Shown one piece after another: positions 8,801-17,704 of a DNA stretch of 64,000 bases (positions within the stretch are counted from its first letter, which is position 1; each line of letters starts with the position of its first letter). The translations under genes were made by a program, and so were the position numbers. The notes under the pieces are model-generated. The model made no database searches. It saw nothing but the letters and a program-made list of their open reading frames with translations, and had not been told where the DNA came from. Location: assembly GCA_963716095.1 (NCBI GenBank), contig CAVQSV010000002.1, positions 62,001 through 126,000 on the forward strand. Reading direction: 5' to 3'. Source of the stretch: Sva-07 sp963716095 (GTDB lineage: Bacteria; Actinomycetota; Acidimicrobiia; Acidimicrobiales; Ilumatobacteraceae).

Positions 8801-9084
8801 GGCGTCGACTGTACGAAGCGGGCGCGTGTGTGACCCAGCCGGCGGTTGCCGCGCTGGGACCCGAGCATCGACTGGGGGGTGCTTCGAGCGATCTGCATGG
8901 CGAGCAAGCCGAAGGCGCGCTCGCGGACCGGCGCGGGCTCGTCGTCGTCGCCGAGCACCTCGGCGAGGACCGGTGACGCGTCGGCAGCGTTCGCCAGCGC
9001 GAGCACGTCGTCGATGGTGGGTCGATCGAGGGCCTCGAAGCCCTCGCGGTCGATGGTGAAGGCAATGCGGTCGAGCGAGGTCAT
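8695..9084 (-). CDS. Small hypothetical protein, C-terminus uncertain
   Basis: Open frame from ATG 9084 reading MTSLDRIAFTIDREGFEAL followed by an Ala/Asp-rich helical stretch (VLALANAADASPVLAEVL) and ERAFGLLAMQIAR. I do not recognise a family. After about residue 75 the sequence loses protein-like character and overlaps the SDR start by about 100 bases; a GGGGGG run at 8874-8879 is a likely site of another indel, so the true end is probably near 8820. It is divergent from the LysR regulator at 9161 and could be its target. Confidence 0.4.
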   Translation of the reverse strand: MTSLDRIAFTIDREGFEALDRPTIDDVLALANAADASPVLAEVLGDDDEPAPVRERAFGLLAMQIARSTPQSMLGSQRGNRRLGHTRARFVQSTPCSSSKARSRRSRVPVPVSGADSRSLLPVEAPIFR

Positions 9085-9127
9085 GACATCACCGTACGGA
9101 GCCTTGGTCCACATCACTGGCGATGAT

Positions 9128-9163
9128 TGTTGCTCATGGTCATCAGATATGCTGTTGCTCATG
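9128..9163 (+). promoter_or_regulatory. Direct repeat in the LysR promoter
   Basis: TGTTGCTCATG occurs at 9128-9138 and again at 9153-9163, 25 bases apart, the second copy covering the regulator's start codon. The spacing would place both on nearly one helix face; possible autoregulatory or TGTTGCTCATG-dependent site. No second line of evidence. Confidence 0.35.
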
Positions 9164-10120
9164 TCGACGTGGCGCGACCTCGATCTCCGACACCTCTTGG
9201 CACTCGATGCAGTGGCCGGCGAGGGCACGTTCGCGCGGGCTGCCGAACGGCTGGGCTACACCCAATCGGCTGTCAGCCAACAGATCGCTGCGCTGGAGCG
9301 CACGGTCGGCGAGAAGGTGTTCGACCGGCCGGGCGGACCCCGGGCGGTGGAGCTGACGCCGTTCGGTGCCGAGCTGTTGCGCGGAGGCCGCGATCTGCTG
9401 GCTCGGGTCGAGGCGCTCGCCGACGATCTCGACCGGTTCCGAACCGGGCGGACCGGGCGACTCACGATCGGCACGTTTCAGAGCGTGTCATCGGCGGTGT
9501 TGCCCATGGTGCTCGGCCGGTTCCGAACCGGGCATCCCGAGGTGGAAGTGCAGCTGTTCGAGACCGATCGCGACGAAGAGCTCGAGGAGTACCTCGAGCG
9601 AGGTCAGACCGAGGTGTCGTTCATCGTCGGCGACGTTGCGGCACCCGAACAGTCCGGATTCGAGTCGAGGCTGCTGCTCACCGACCCCTTCGTGTTGATC
9701 GCGCGCCCCGGCCAGTTCCCGCCCGGTCCGGTGTCGCTCGATGCGTTCGCGGACGAGCCGCTGATCGGCCAGCACCCGAACTCGTGCCAGTTGCTCAACG
9801 AGGCCGGATTGCGCGCCGGCGGGCTCGACCCGAGCTACGTGTTCCGCTCGAACGACAACGGCACCGTGGCGGCCATGGTGCGAGCCGGGATGGGCGTGGC
9901 GGTGATGCCGTTGCTCTGTACCGAACCCGAGGATCCTCGGACCGAACTCCATCCGCTCGACCCGCCGATCCCCGGCCGGCACGTGTCGATCGCGTGGCGT
10001 GCAGGTCGCACCCTGTCACCGGCGGCGAGCGCGTTCGTCGAGCTGGCGACCGCAGTGTGCGCCGAACTGTCCGAACCGGACGAGCGCTTCGATTTGGCTG
10101 CGGCTACCGTGCTCGTATGA
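9161..10120 (+). CDS. LysR-family transcriptional regulator
   Basis: 319-residue regulator. The N-terminal winged helix is clear: LRHLLALDAVAGEGTFARAA then ERLGYTQSAVSQQIAALER, the recognition helix, and VFDRPGGPRAVELTPFG wing. A linker helix (LARVEALADDLDRF) leads to the periplasmic-binding-protein-like effector domain. The effector is not predictable. ATG 9161 gives the usual start; an in-frame ATG at 9149 would add four residues. The stop overlaps the next gene's start (ATGA at 10117), so the regulator and the metal-dependent hydrolase are translationally coupled. Divergent from a small hypothetical gene. Confidence 0.9.
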   Translation: MSTWRDLDLRHLLALDAVAGEGTFARAAERLGYTQSAVSQQIAALERTVGEKVFDRPGGPRAVELTPFGAELLRGGRDLLARVEALADDLDRFRTGRTGRLTIGTFQSVSSAVLPMVLGRFRTGHPEVEVQLFETDRDEELEEYLERGQTEVSFIVGDVAAPEQSGFESRLLLTDPFVLIARPGQFPPGPVSLDAFADEPLIGQHPNSCQLLNEAGLRAGGLDPSYVFRSNDNGTVAAMVRAGMGVAVMPLLCTEPEDPRTELHPLDPPIPGRHVSIAWRAGRTLSPAASAFVELATAVCAELSEPDERFDLAAATVLV

Positions 10121-10911
10121 GTGAGCCGCACGACATCACGGTCCGCAAGGTGAAGTTCGAGTTCCCCGACGAACTCGACGACGTGCTTCCCGGCGACGAT
10201 CTCGTGCGTGAGACGCACCTCGTGGCGTTCTCGCTCACGATGCCGTATCTCGAGCCCTACCTGATTCGGACGTATCGATCGGTCGCCGACGACATCACCG
10301 ATCCGGGCCTCGCGGCGGACGTCAAGGAGTTCATCGGGCAAGAGGCACAGCACTTCCAGAACCATCGCCGGATCAACGAGATCATCAAGGCTCAGCTCGG
10401 GCCGGCGGTCGCTGCACGCCTGCAGGCGGTCGAGGACGAACTCGACGCCGACTACCGACGCTTCAACGCCGAGAAGTCACGGCGATTCAACCTGGCCTAT
10501 GCCGAAGGGTTCGAAGCGATGACGTGTGCGATGGCGCTCACCTCGATCGACGAAGCCACCTCGGGCACCAGCAGCATCCGGCCCGGCAAGTGGGGTGAGC
10601 TCTGGATGTGGCACCTCGCCGAGGAGATGGAGCATCGCACGGTCGCCTTCGACGTGTACGAGGAGCTCGAGGGCAGCTACCCGTACCGAGTGTTCGCGTC
10701 CTTGCGTTCGCAGTTGCACTTCCAGCGCGCCGTCGGGCGGATGCAGCGCATCCTGCTCGAATCGCAGGGTGCGCCGGCCAAGCACCATCTGCCGCCGTGG
10801 ATGAAGGCTGGGCGCAACCGCCTGCTCACCACCTACACGCCGGGCTACAACCCGGGCGACATCGACCCGGGCCCACTCCCGGCGATGATCCTCTCCCAGT
10901 ACGCCGCCTGA
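10117..10911 (+). CDS. Predicted metal-dependent hydrolase (COG3687 / PF10118)
   Basis: 264-residue cytosolic protein of the PF10118 family, predicted from fold to be a di-iron or similar metal enzyme. Candidate ligands occur as in ferritin-like four-helix proteins: GQEAQHFQNHRRI, AEGFEAMTCAM, and HLAEEMEHRTVAFDVYEEL, where Glu and His repeat with ExxH spacing. No substrate has been established for the family. The gene overlaps the LysR stop by four bases, so it is probably that regulator's target. Two identical 31-nt palindromes follow its stop. Confidence 0.82.
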   Translation: MSEPHDITVRKVKFEFPDELDDVLPGDDLVRETHLVAFSLTMPYLEPYLIRTYRSVADDITDPGLAADVKEFIGQEAQHFQNHRRINEIIKAQLGPAVAARLQAVEDELDADYRRFNAEKSRRFNLAYAEGFEAMTCAMALTSIDEATSGTSSIRPGKWGELWMWHLAEEMEHRTVAFDVYEELEGSYPYRVFASLRSQLHFQRAVGRMQRILLESQGAPAKHHLPPWMKAGRNRLLTTYTPGYNPGDIDPGPLPAMILSQYAA

Positions 10912-10913
10912 CT

Positions 10914-10944
10914 CGGTTCCCCGTGCCCAGGGCACCGGGAACCG
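10914..10944. repeat. GGTTCCC palindrome, copy 1
   Basis: 31-nt element CGGTTCCCCGTGCCC / AGGGCACCGGGAACCG, an inverted repeat with one mismatch, between convergent genes. An identical copy lies 49 bases on, and an inverted, nearly identical copy at 19144. Confidence 0.75.
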
Positions 10945-10962
10945 AGGGAACCGCGTTCGGTT

Positions 10963-10993
10963 CGGTTCCCCGTGCCCAGGGCACCGGGAACCG
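10963..10993. repeat. GGTTCCC palindrome, copy 2
   Basis: Identical to the element at 10914..10944. Together they fill the 89-base gap between the hydrolase and the convergent desaturase-like gene and may act as a two-hairpin terminator. Confidence 0.75.
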
Positions 10994-11000
10994 CAACTCG

Positions 11001-11919
11001 TCAGGTGGACGGTTGCCAGCCGGGGCCGCGGAAGACGTAGCCGAGCTTGGTGCGCCAGCCGCTCGCACGGCGGACGTCGCGGGCGATGTCGACGAACTCG
11101 TGATAGCCGATCCGGATCGGGTTGAACGTCTCGATGTTCTTGGTGAGGCCGTACTTGATTCGGCGCACCTCGGGCTCGAACGTGCCGAACAGCTTGTCCC
11201 ACACGATGAGGATCCCGCCGTAGTTCTTGTCGAGGTACTGCGGATTCGCCCCGTGGTGCACCCGGTGATGTGACGGCGTGTTGAACACCGCCTCGACGGG
11301 CTTCGGGCAGCCGGTCGATGGCCTCGGTGTGGATCCAGTACTGATACAGCAGGTTGATCTGGCCCGCCTTCGCGACGTGGTGCGCAGGGATTCCCAGCAG
11401 CGGCATCGGCAGGAACACCCACGAGGTGAGGAACCCCGACCACGGCTGCCGCAGCGCAGTCGACAGGTTGTACCGCTCGCTCGAGTGGTGCGTGACGTGG
11501 TTGGCCCACAACAACCGGACCTCGTGCATCCATCGGTGGTCCCAGTAGTAGAGGAAGTCCCAGGCCACCAGTGCGGCCGGCAGCGACCATCGGGTGACGC
11601 CGAGGTCGACGATGCGGCGCTTGTACACGAACCGACCCATTGCGCCGACAGCGCCGGCGATCGCCAGGTTGACTGCGACGTTGCCGAGCAGCATCGTCAG
11701 GCTGGCCTGGGTGTCGCGACGTTCGTAGCCGACCGGCACCAGCGGATCGGGCGGCAAGCTCGGATCGGACAGCTCTTCGGGGGTGGCGTCGTCGAGGTCG
11801 CCGAACTCGCGGCAGCTCGCGCCGGCGAGCACCCGCGACTCCCACACCATCGTGCCGACGAACGCCGGCAGCGAGAGCAGGTCGATCGTGTCGATCGGTC
11901 GCGAGTTCAGTTGTTTCAC
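11001..11919 (-). CDS. Sterol desaturase / fatty acid hydroxylase family membrane protein (one frameshift)
   Basis: Integral-membrane di-iron enzyme of the PF04116 family. The histidine clusters that bind iron are visible: DHRWMHE, NHVTHHSSERYN, and after the break HHRVHHGANPQYLDKN. Several hydrophobic helices precede and separate them. The frame changes near 11306, where CTGCCC should read CTGCC; corrected, IDRLPKPVEAVFNTPSHHRVHHG is continuous in meaning and the protein is about 305 residues, normal for the family. GTG start at 11919. Which lipid is oxidised is unknown. Convergent with the metal-dependent hydrolase across the GGTTCCC repeats. Confidence 0.85.
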
Positions 11920-11941
11920 ACGCTCAGTCTGCCGCACACCC

Positions 11942-11993
11942 CGTTCGCGTTGCAGTTCGGGTGGCCCGTCCCACCCAGACTGCAACGCAAACG
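11942..11993. repeat. CGTT-GCGTTGC hairpin, single copy
   Basis: Inverted repeat: left arm CGTTCGCGTTGCAGT (11942-11956), right arm ACTGCAACGCAAACG (11979-11993), one mismatch, with an inner GGGTGG/CCACCC stem. It sits between two divergent genes. Left-arm sequence recurs twice at 58191-58320. Confidence 0.7.
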
Positions 11994-12016
11994 TGGGTGG
12001 TGAGTACCGTCGGGGG

Positions 12017-12730
12017 ATGGCTGAGACCTCCGAACCGCGTGCATTCGCCCAGACCGGATTCGTGCCGCCGCCCGGGGCGACCGAGATCCTGCTGGTTCGT
12101 CATGGAGCATCGGCGGCTCATGTCGAGGGGGAGTCGTTCGATCTGGTCGACGGCCACGGCGACCCGCCGCTCGCGCCCGAGGGGGTCGAGCAGGCCGAGC
12201 TCGCAGCTCAGCGGCTGATCGACACCGGCGAGCGCATCGCGGCCGTCTACGTGACCACGCTGCAACGAACCGTGCAGACCGCAGCGCCGCTCGTCGAACG
12301 TCTCGGCATCGAGCCGGTTGTGGAGGCCGACCTGCGCGAGGTGTTTCTCGGCGATTGGGAGGGCGGCGAGTTCCGGCGCCGCGTCGCCGACGGCGACCCG
12401 ATCGCGCAGCAGATGTACGTCGAGCAGCGTTGGGACGTCATCCCCGGTGGCGAGCCCGCCCACCAGTTCGAGAACCGGGTTCGGCGCGGCATCCACCGCA
12501 TCGCGGCAGCACACCCCGACGAACTCGCGGTGGCGGTCGTCCACGGCGGCGTCATCGGCCAGGTGATGAACATCGCGACCGGCTCGACGGGTTTCGCGTT
12601 CACCGGAGCGGCGAACGCATCGATCTCGCACATCGTGGTCGCCGCCGAGGATCACTGGATGGTCCGGTGCTGGAACGACACCAGCCACCTGAGCCCCACG
12701 TTCGGAGTGACGAGCGAACCACTGATCTGA
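12017..12730 (+). CDS. Histidine phosphatase family protein
   Basis: 237-residue member of the phosphoglycerate-mutase-like histidine phosphatase superfamily. The phosphorylated histidine is in LLVRHGAS near residue 30; TTLQRTVQTAAPL supplies the conserved arginine; the glutamate is in REVFLGDWEGGEF, and the second histidine is in AVVHGGVIG. Such proteins may dephosphorylate sugar phosphates, nucleotides or other small molecules; specificity cannot be read here. ATG 12017 follows a GGGGG purine run. Monocistronic, between a hairpin repeat and a convergent DoxX gene. Confidence 0.88.
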   Translation: MAETSEPRAFAQTGFVPPPGATEILLVRHGASAAHVEGESFDLVDGHGDPPLAPEGVEQAELAAQRLIDTGERIAAVYVTTLQRTVQTAAPLVERLGIEPVVEADLREVFLGDWEGGEFRRRVADGDPIAQQMYVEQRWDVIPGGEPAHQFENRVRRGIHRIAAAHPDELAVAVVHGGVIGQVMNIATGSTGFAFTGAANASISHIVVAAEDHWMVRCWNDTSHLSPTFGVTSEPLI

Positions 12731-12768
12731 GTCGCTGCAGTCCTCGCGTGGGCGAGAACCAGAAGCGG

Positions 12769-13293
12769 TCAGGAGGCGTCTGGGTCGGCGTGCGGTGGCC
12801 GCCAGAACCCTGCGAGCAACGCGGCGCCGCCACCGATGCCGCCGACCGCGGCGATCAGCAGACCGGTCCAGCCGACGAAGGTGTCGTTCAGGTCGAGCGC
12901 CTCGTCGAGCGACCATGCGCCCGGCCCGATCGCGCCCATCGTCAGCCCGACGATCCCGAGCGTCATCACGTACTCCCAGCCCTCGCCGGGATTGAAGATG
13001 AAGAAGCCGTTGCCACGATGGTTGATCGCCCAGGCGACGAACATCACGCCGACCACGCCCGAAGCTGCGAACGGGGTGAGCAACCCGATCACCAGCAGGA
13101 TTCCACCGACGATCTCGGTGACGGTCGCCAACCATGCATGGAGCTTGGCCGGCTTCATTCCCATCGATCCGAACCAGCCGGCAGTGCCGTCGATGTTCGG
13201 ACGCATGTGGTTGATGCCGTGGGCGAGCATCACCGCACCCACGCCACACCGCAGGAGCAGCAGAGCGAAGTCGATGGCATCAGCGTCGGACAT
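12769..13293 (-). CDS. DoxX family membrane protein
   Basis: 174-residue protein with four predicted membrane helices (for example LLLLRCGVGAVMLAHGINH, IVGGILLVIGLL, GVVGVMFVAWAI and LLIAAVGGIGGGAALLAGF). The HGxNH and NHRGNGFF segments are characteristic of DoxX proteins, which are associated with redox or thiosulfate-oxidation complexes in some organisms and with oxidative-stress complexes in mycobacteria. No partner gene is adjacent, so the role stays open. The upstream EAL-HDOD gene ends 12 bases before its start and may be co-transcribed. Confidence 0.85.
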   Translation of the reverse strand: MSDADAIDFALLLLRCGVGAVMLAHGINHMRPNIDGTAGWFGSMGMKPAKLHAWLATVTEIVGGILLVIGLLTPFAASGVVGVMFVAWAINHRGNGFFIFNPGEGWEYVMTLGIVGLTMGAIGPGAWSLDEALDLNDTFVGWTGLLIAAVGGIGGGAALLAGFWRPPHADPDAS

Positions 13294-13305
13294 CGACCCA
13301 GCCTG

Positions 13306-14512
13306 TCACGCGAGTTCGGACGCCACCGCCTTGTCGGTCGTCTCTCGATGCAGCTGCATCAGTTCTTCGTAGCGCAGTGGGGCGAGCTCGTCGATCGTGC
13401 GTCGATCGTTGCGTTCGCACGCCCGAATGATGTCGAGCGTTCGTCCGGCCGTGCCGTGCCCGCCAACGATCGCGGTAGCCACCTCGTCGGCGAGCGGTAG
13501 CTCGTCGAGCAGGTCGCCGAGCGGGGCGTGGTACATCCGGTCGATCACTGAGAGCAGGGCGGCCATCACCGCTCCCGGTTGGGCCTCGGTTCCATCGAGG
13601 AGCGCTGACGCCATGCGTGCCCGGTTCGCGCCGAGGGCAATCATGTCGGCGTCGTCGAGCGTCTCGTGCGAGGACGACAACAGGTCGGCCAGACACCTGA
13701 GCTTGGTGATGCCGAGCAGACTGATTGCCTGTGCCACGGTTCTCGACGCGACGGTCGAGGCCGAACGCATTGGCGTTGATCGCCGTCAGCAACCGGAACG
13801 CCAGCGATGGGTCGCTGCTGACGATCTGCTCGATCTGTTCGACGTCGACAGGTCCATCCAACGCCGTAGCGAGTTCGGCCGTCGACGACCTGCTGGCTCG
13901 GCGAGCCGGTCGTCGGAGGACCTCGGGCTTGGCGAGGTGGTAGCCCTGGAACAGGTCGAAACCGAGCTCGATGCAGCGGTTGAAGTCGTCGACGGTCTCG
14001 ACCTTCTCGGCGACCACGAGCACACCCGGCGACCGTTCGCGGGCGACTCGGACCAGTCGTTCGATCTCGGCGTGATGCGCAGTCGTCAGTTCGATCTTGA
14101 CGATGCTGGCCAGCGGGAGCAGCTCGGAGTGTTCGAGATCGCCGAGCCGACTCACGTTGTCGAGCGCGAAGTGGTAGCCGTTGTGGCGCGCCTCGAGGAG
14201 CGCTGCGACCGTGGCGCTGTCGAACGGTTCGACCTCTCGGACCTCGATGATCATCCCTTCGGCAGGCATCGCGAGGTGCAGGCCGTTGACGACCGAGCTC
14301 GCGCTGGCGTTGATCAGTCCGAACCGGTGCCCGACGACATGTTCCATGCCCCATTGGAGAACGACACGCTCCATGACCCCACGCGTTGCGGCGTCGGGGT
14401 CGTCGAAGGCGGTTGCCTGGTCGGGGCCGCCGCGGTACAGCAGCTCGAATCCGAAGACCTCTCGGTCGGCGTCGACGATCGGCTGTCGCCCGAGGAACAC
14501 CTCTGAGTTCAT
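13306..14512 (-). CDS. EAL-HDOD (YuxH-type) signalling protein (one frameshift)
   Basis: Roughly 400-residue cytosolic signalling protein of the COG3434 type. The N-terminal EAL-like domain is degenerate: FELLYR replaces the catalytic EAL motif, with AEKVET and FQGYHLAKPE near its end, so c-di-GMP hydrolysis is unlikely and binding or scaffold use is more plausible. The C-terminal HDOD domain begins IEQIVSSDPSLAFRLLTAIN. The frame changes near 13752 (one extra base after NAFGLD); the rest continues as AQAISLLGITKLRCLADLL to a stop at 13306. The downstream DoxX gene is 12 bases away. Confidence 0.83.
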
Positions 14513-14696
14513 CCGATCGCGACCTCCGCCCGAGTTGTGGCCGTCCTCGTGCGGACGACGTCAAGGAGTCATCGGTCGTCCGGGTCCGCGACTGAAGGAC
14601 TTCAGTGCACGAATGTCACGGAGCGTGGTGCTCGATGGCGAGGTCACGTGCCGCGATGTGCCCGTCGACGGGTGATGTGGTGCGTAACCTGCAGCC

Positions 14697-15137
14697 ATGA
14701 CCTGCCGAATTCTGGTGCTCAACGGCCCGAACCTCAACCTGCTCGGGACCCGAGAGGTCGACGTGTACGGCTCGGCCACACTCGATGACATCGTGGCGTC
14801 GGTTCGAGCGGCCGCGGTCGAGCGCAACGCCGAGGTCTACGACATCCAGAGCAACGGTGAGGGCGAACTCGTCGATGCGCTGCAAGAAGCCCGCAGCCGC
14901 GCCGACGGCGTCATCTTCAACCCTGGCGCCTACACCCACTACAGCATCGCCCTGCGTGACGCCATCGCGTCGATCGACGTTCCGGTGGTCGAAACTCACC
15001 TGTCGAACGTGCAGTCGCGCGAGGCGTTTCGCCACACCTCGGTGGTCAGCGCCGTCTGTCTCGGCGTCGTCGCAGGCTTCGGTGCCGACAGCTATCTCGT
15101 GGCGCTCGACGCGTTGCTCCGCCACCTCGAACGGTGA
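14697..15137 (+). CDS. aroQ: 3-dehydroquinate dehydratase, type II
   Basis: Third enzyme of the shikimate pathway, converting 3-dehydroquinate to 3-dehydroshikimate; type II enzymes are dodecamers. 146 residues, the normal size. Visible: LNGPNLNLLGTRE with the catalytic arginine, the active-site lid with the catalytic tyrosine in DVYGSATL, FNPGAYTHYSIALRDA, and the catalytic histidine in VETHLSNV. Not next to other aro genes here. The 184 bases upstream hold no recognisable signal. Confidence 0.95.
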   Translation: MTCRILVLNGPNLNLLGTREVDVYGSATLDDIVASVRAAAVERNAEVYDIQSNGEGELVDALQEARSRADGVIFNPGAYTHYSIALRDAIASIDVPVVETHLSNVQSREAFRHTSVVSAVCLGVVAGFGADSYLVALDALLRHLER

Positions 15138-15158
15138 CGTGAGCGCCGAGCGCGCTGC

Positions 15159-15455
15159 TCAGCCCAGCGTGTTGACCAGCACCGCGAAGTGGTTGGAGCT
15201 CGCGTCGTGGCGCTTTCCGACGATCGCCTGGTACTCGGCCGAGTCGTAGACCTCGCGAGCCTTCTCCATCGACTCGAACTTCAACACCACGGTCTGGCGA
15301 CCGGTGCGCTCGCCCTCGACATGCTGCGAGTCGCCGTCGAACACCACGACCTCGCAGTCGCTTCCGACACGGAGGGCTGCGATGGCACCCTCCTGGTATT
15401 GGCCATACAGCTCGGGGTTGTCGATGTCGTAGTTGACGATCAGGAATGCGCTCAT
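15159..15455 (-). CDS. DUF1330 family protein
   Basis: 98-residue ferredoxin-like-fold protein of the DUF1330 family: FLIVNYDIDNPELYGQYQEG at the N-terminus, VVVFDGD, VVLKFESMEKAREVYDS and the C-terminal strand. DUF1330 proteins are small dimeric alpha+beta barrels related to antibiotic-biosynthesis monooxygenases; no function is established. It lies between aroQ (convergent) and the TauD gene, 64 bases downstream of the latter's stop. Confidence 0.85.
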   Translation of the reverse strand: MSAFLIVNYDIDNPELYGQYQEGAIAALRVGSDCEVVVFDGDSQHVEGERTGRQTVVLKFESMEKAREVYDSAEYQAIVGKRHDASSNHFAVLVNTLG

Positions 15456-15519
15456 GGGTCGACTGTTGCAGACCGGCGTCAGCGCTGGTCGTGTCGGAAA
15501 CGACTGCGAGGTCCCCGGC

Positions 15520-16455
15520 TCAGCTGTCGGACCAGGCTTGGAGCCTGCCGCGGAACGGGCTGGGAGCCGATTCGGCCGGCGCCTGCGCGGCGTCGTAGTA
15601 GGGGGTGTCGCCGACGATCGTCACCCGCTCGACGCGCCGGACGTGGGGCCAGTAGTCGGACGTCGCATAGTGCTGGCATGCTCGGTTGTCCCAGAACGCG
15701 ATCGAGTTCGGCTCCCAACTGAACCGCACCTGATACTCGGGGAACTGGGCTTGGGCATAGAGGATCTGGAGCAACTCGGTGCTCTCGTCGGGGTCGAGAC
15801 CAACGATTTCCTGGGTGAACGCGCTGTTGACGTAGATGCCCTTGCGGCCTGTCTCGGGATGGGTGCGGATCACGGGATGCTCGGGGTTCGGGTACTTGGC
15901 CTCCATCTCGGCGACCTCGCCGTCGGTGGCGCCCCGATGACGCAGGAGATTGCGAAAGTGCGCGAAGTCGTGACGGGCGACACGCCCTTCGACTCGGTCC
16001 TTGATGTGCTGGGGCAGTCCGTCGTACGCGGCGTACATGTCGGCGAACAGCGTGTCGCCACCCACGGGCGGGCATTCGATGCAACGCAGGATCGACCCCA
16101 GCGACGGTTCGAGACGCCAGGTGACGTCGGAATGCCAGTTGTTCTCGCGGCCGGGATGGTCGGCGTCGTGGGTGATCGCCAACACCTCGGGATGGTCGGG
16201 CTTGTTGATCGCGAAGGGGTGCACCTCGAGTTCACCGAAGCGCCGACCGAAGGCGAGGTGCTGCTCGGTGGTGATGTTCTGATCGCGGAAGAACAGCACC
16301 TTGTAATCGAGCAGCGCCTGGCGGATGGCGGCGATCTCGTCGTCGGTGATCTCACTCGCGAGATCGATGCCGGAGATCTCGGCCCCGATCGTCGGCGACT
16401 TCGGTGTGATCGTGAGGTCGGTGGCGTTGGTGTCTGCTCGGTCGATGACGGTCAT
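15520..16455 (-). CDS. TauD/TfdA-family 2-oxoglutarate-dependent dioxygenase
   Basis: Fe(II)/2-oxoglutarate dioxygenase of 311 residues. The facial triad is visible: His and Asp in NNWHSDVTWRLEP (about residues 105-115) and the distal His in YWPHVRRVERVTIVGD, with the 2-oxoglutarate-binding Arg in the same segment. AEISGIDLA and VLFFRDQNIT are typical N-terminal landmarks. Substrates in this family include taurine, alkyl sulfates, phenoxy acids and others; no neighbour narrows it. ATG 16455 preceded by GAGGGG. Divergent from the VOC gene, with 84 bases between starts. Confidence 0.92.
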   Translation of the reverse strand: MTVIDRADTNATDLTITPKSPTIGAEISGIDLASEITDDEIAAIRQALLDYKVLFFRDQNITTEQHLAFGRRFGELEVHPFAINKPDHPEVLAITHDADHPGRENNWHSDVTWRLEPSLGSILRCIECPPVGGDTLFADMYAAYDGLPQHIKDRVEGRVARHDFAHFRNLLRHRGATDGEVAEMEAKYPNPEHPVIRTHPETGRKGIYVNSAFTQEIVGLDPDESTELLQILYAQAQFPEYQVRFSWEPNSIAFWDNRACQHYATSDYWPHVRRVERVTIVGDTPYYDAAQAPAESAPSPFRGRLQAWSDS

Positions 16456-16539
16456 GATGGTCCCCTCGCGCGGTCTTCCCCTCCCGAGAGTGTGGCAGGT
16501 CTGGTGTTGGTTCGGCCCGTCGCGTGGCAGAATGTTGCG

Positions 16540-17067
16540 ATGGCAAGCAACGACCTCCAGTTCGGTACTGCCCACGATGGCGACCACCCCGATCGTGAAG
16601 ACGAGTGGGCGAAGATGCGCGCCAAGCACATGCTGTCTCCCGAGGATCGGCCGGCGTCTTCGGCGCGCGGCGTGCACCACCAGGCGCTGATCTCCTCCGA
16701 CGTCGAACGGACGATCGCGTTCTACCAAGGGCTGCTCGAGTTCCCGTTGACCGAGCTCTTCGAGAACCGTGACTACGTCGGCTCGACTCATTTCTTCTTC
16801 GACATCGGCAACGGCAACGCGTTGGCGTTCTTCGACTTCCCCGGCCTCGGCCTGGAGGACTACGCCGAAGTGCTCGGTGGACATCATCACCTGGCGATCT
16901 CGGTGTCTCGCGAGAACTGGGAACGACTGAAGGGCAAGCTCGAAGCGGAGGAGATCCCGTACCACCTGGTGGGCGACACCTCGATCTACTTCATGGGTCC
17001 AGATGGCGAACGCCTCGAGTTGATCAGCGACCCGCTCGGCGAGATGTACGGCATGAAGGTCGTCTGA
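16540..17067 (+). CDS. VOC (glyoxalase/dioxygenase) superfamily protein
   Basis: 175-residue protein. After a polar N-terminal extension of about 45 residues comes one vicinal-oxygen-chelate domain: GVHHQALISSDVERTIAFYQ, with the metal His, then LGGHHHLAISVS with the second His, and GPDGERLELISDP with the terminal Glu. One domain per chain means metal sites would be formed in a dimer. Substrate unknown; it could be a lyase, a dioxygenase or a resistance protein. A 42-nt hairpin repeat starts ten bases after its stop. Confidence 0.87.
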   Translation: MASNDLQFGTAHDGDHPDREDEWAKMRAKHMLSPEDRPASSARGVHHQALISSDVERTIAFYQGLLEFPLTELFENRDYVGSTHFFFDIGNGNALAFFDFPGLGLEDYAEVLGGHHHLAISVSRENWERLKGKLEAEEIPYHLVGDTSIYFMGPDGERLELISDPLGEMYGMKVV

Positions 17068-17076
17068 CGCGACAAA

Positions 17077-17118
17077 GCGATGAGCGAACACACCGCATGT
17101 GCGGGGTTCGCTCATCGC
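17077..17118. repeat. GCGATGAG hairpin, copy 1
   Basis: 42-nt palindrome beginning GCGATGAGCGAAC and ending GTTCGCTCATCGC, with an inner CCGCA-TG-TGCGG stem. The perfect outer arms extend to 14 bp including A17076 and T17119. Between convergent genes here. Related copies at 28664, 28725, 46711, 61843 and 61905. Confidence 0.85.
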
Positions 17119-17139
17119 TCTGGCGTGAGTTCGTGTCGA

Positions 17140-17697
17140 TCAGGGTGCGATGAGCTGAACGTCGAGCTCGAGCGCCACCTTGTCGGAGATCATCACCTTG
17201 TCCGCACCGACCGGTGCGTTGAAGTTGATGCCGAAGTCCTTGCGCGAGATCGTGCCGGTGGCGCTGAAGCCGGCGCGGGTCGACTGGTCCATCGGGAACA
17301 CCGACGTACCGAAGAACTCGACGTCGAGCTCGACCTGCTTGGTGACTCCGTTGATCGTGAGGTCGCCGACCATGGTGTACTCCTCGCCCGCGCCGCTGAT
17401 GGTGGTCGAGTGGAAGGTCATCGTGGGGTTGGTCTCGGCGTTGAAGAAGTCGCTCGATGCGAGGTGTGCGTCGCGGTCGGGGTTGCCGGTCTGGACGCTG
17501 CCCATCTCGATCTCGGCGCTCACCGAGCTGCTGGCCAGGTCGTGGCCGACGACGAGTTGTGCTGCGACGCCCTCGAAGTTGCCACGCACCTTCGAGAGGC
17601 CGAGGTGGCGGACGACGAATCCGACGGTCGTGTGGGCCGTGTCGGCCGTCCAGGTGCCGGTCGCGAGAGGGAGGGTTGAGGTCGAAATAGTTGTCAT
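17140..17697 (-). CDS. YceI-family lipocalin-like protein
   Basis: 185-residue YceI protein, an eight-stranded barrel that binds isoprenoid-like lipids. Typical features: GTWTADTAHTTVGFVVRHLG at the N-terminus, GNPDRDAHLASSDFF, MTFHSTTI, and RKDFGINFNAPV. No signal peptide is visible, so unlike E. coli YceI it is probably cytosolic, as in many actinobacteria. ATG 17697 lies seven bases after a clear -10 hexamer, so the mRNA is probably leaderless. A palindromic operator overlaps the -35 box. Confidence 0.92.
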   Translation of the reverse strand: MTTISTSTLPLATGTWTADTAHTTVGFVVRHLGLSKVRGNFEGVAAQLVVGHDLASSSVSAEIEMGSVQTGNPDRDAHLASSDFFNAETNPTMTFHSTTISGAGEEYTMVGDLTINGVTKQVELDVEFFGTSVFPMDQSTRAGFSATGTISRKDFGINFNAPVGADKVMISDKVALELDVQLIAP

Positions 17698-17704
17698 AGC
17701 AATG

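Noticed and set aside
10477..11985. 502-codon minus-strand frame that would fuse the desaturase N-terminus to antisense sequence of the hydrolase gene.
   Set aside because: The histidine-rich C-terminal half of the enzyme is in another frame; a one-base insertion near 11306 explains it better.
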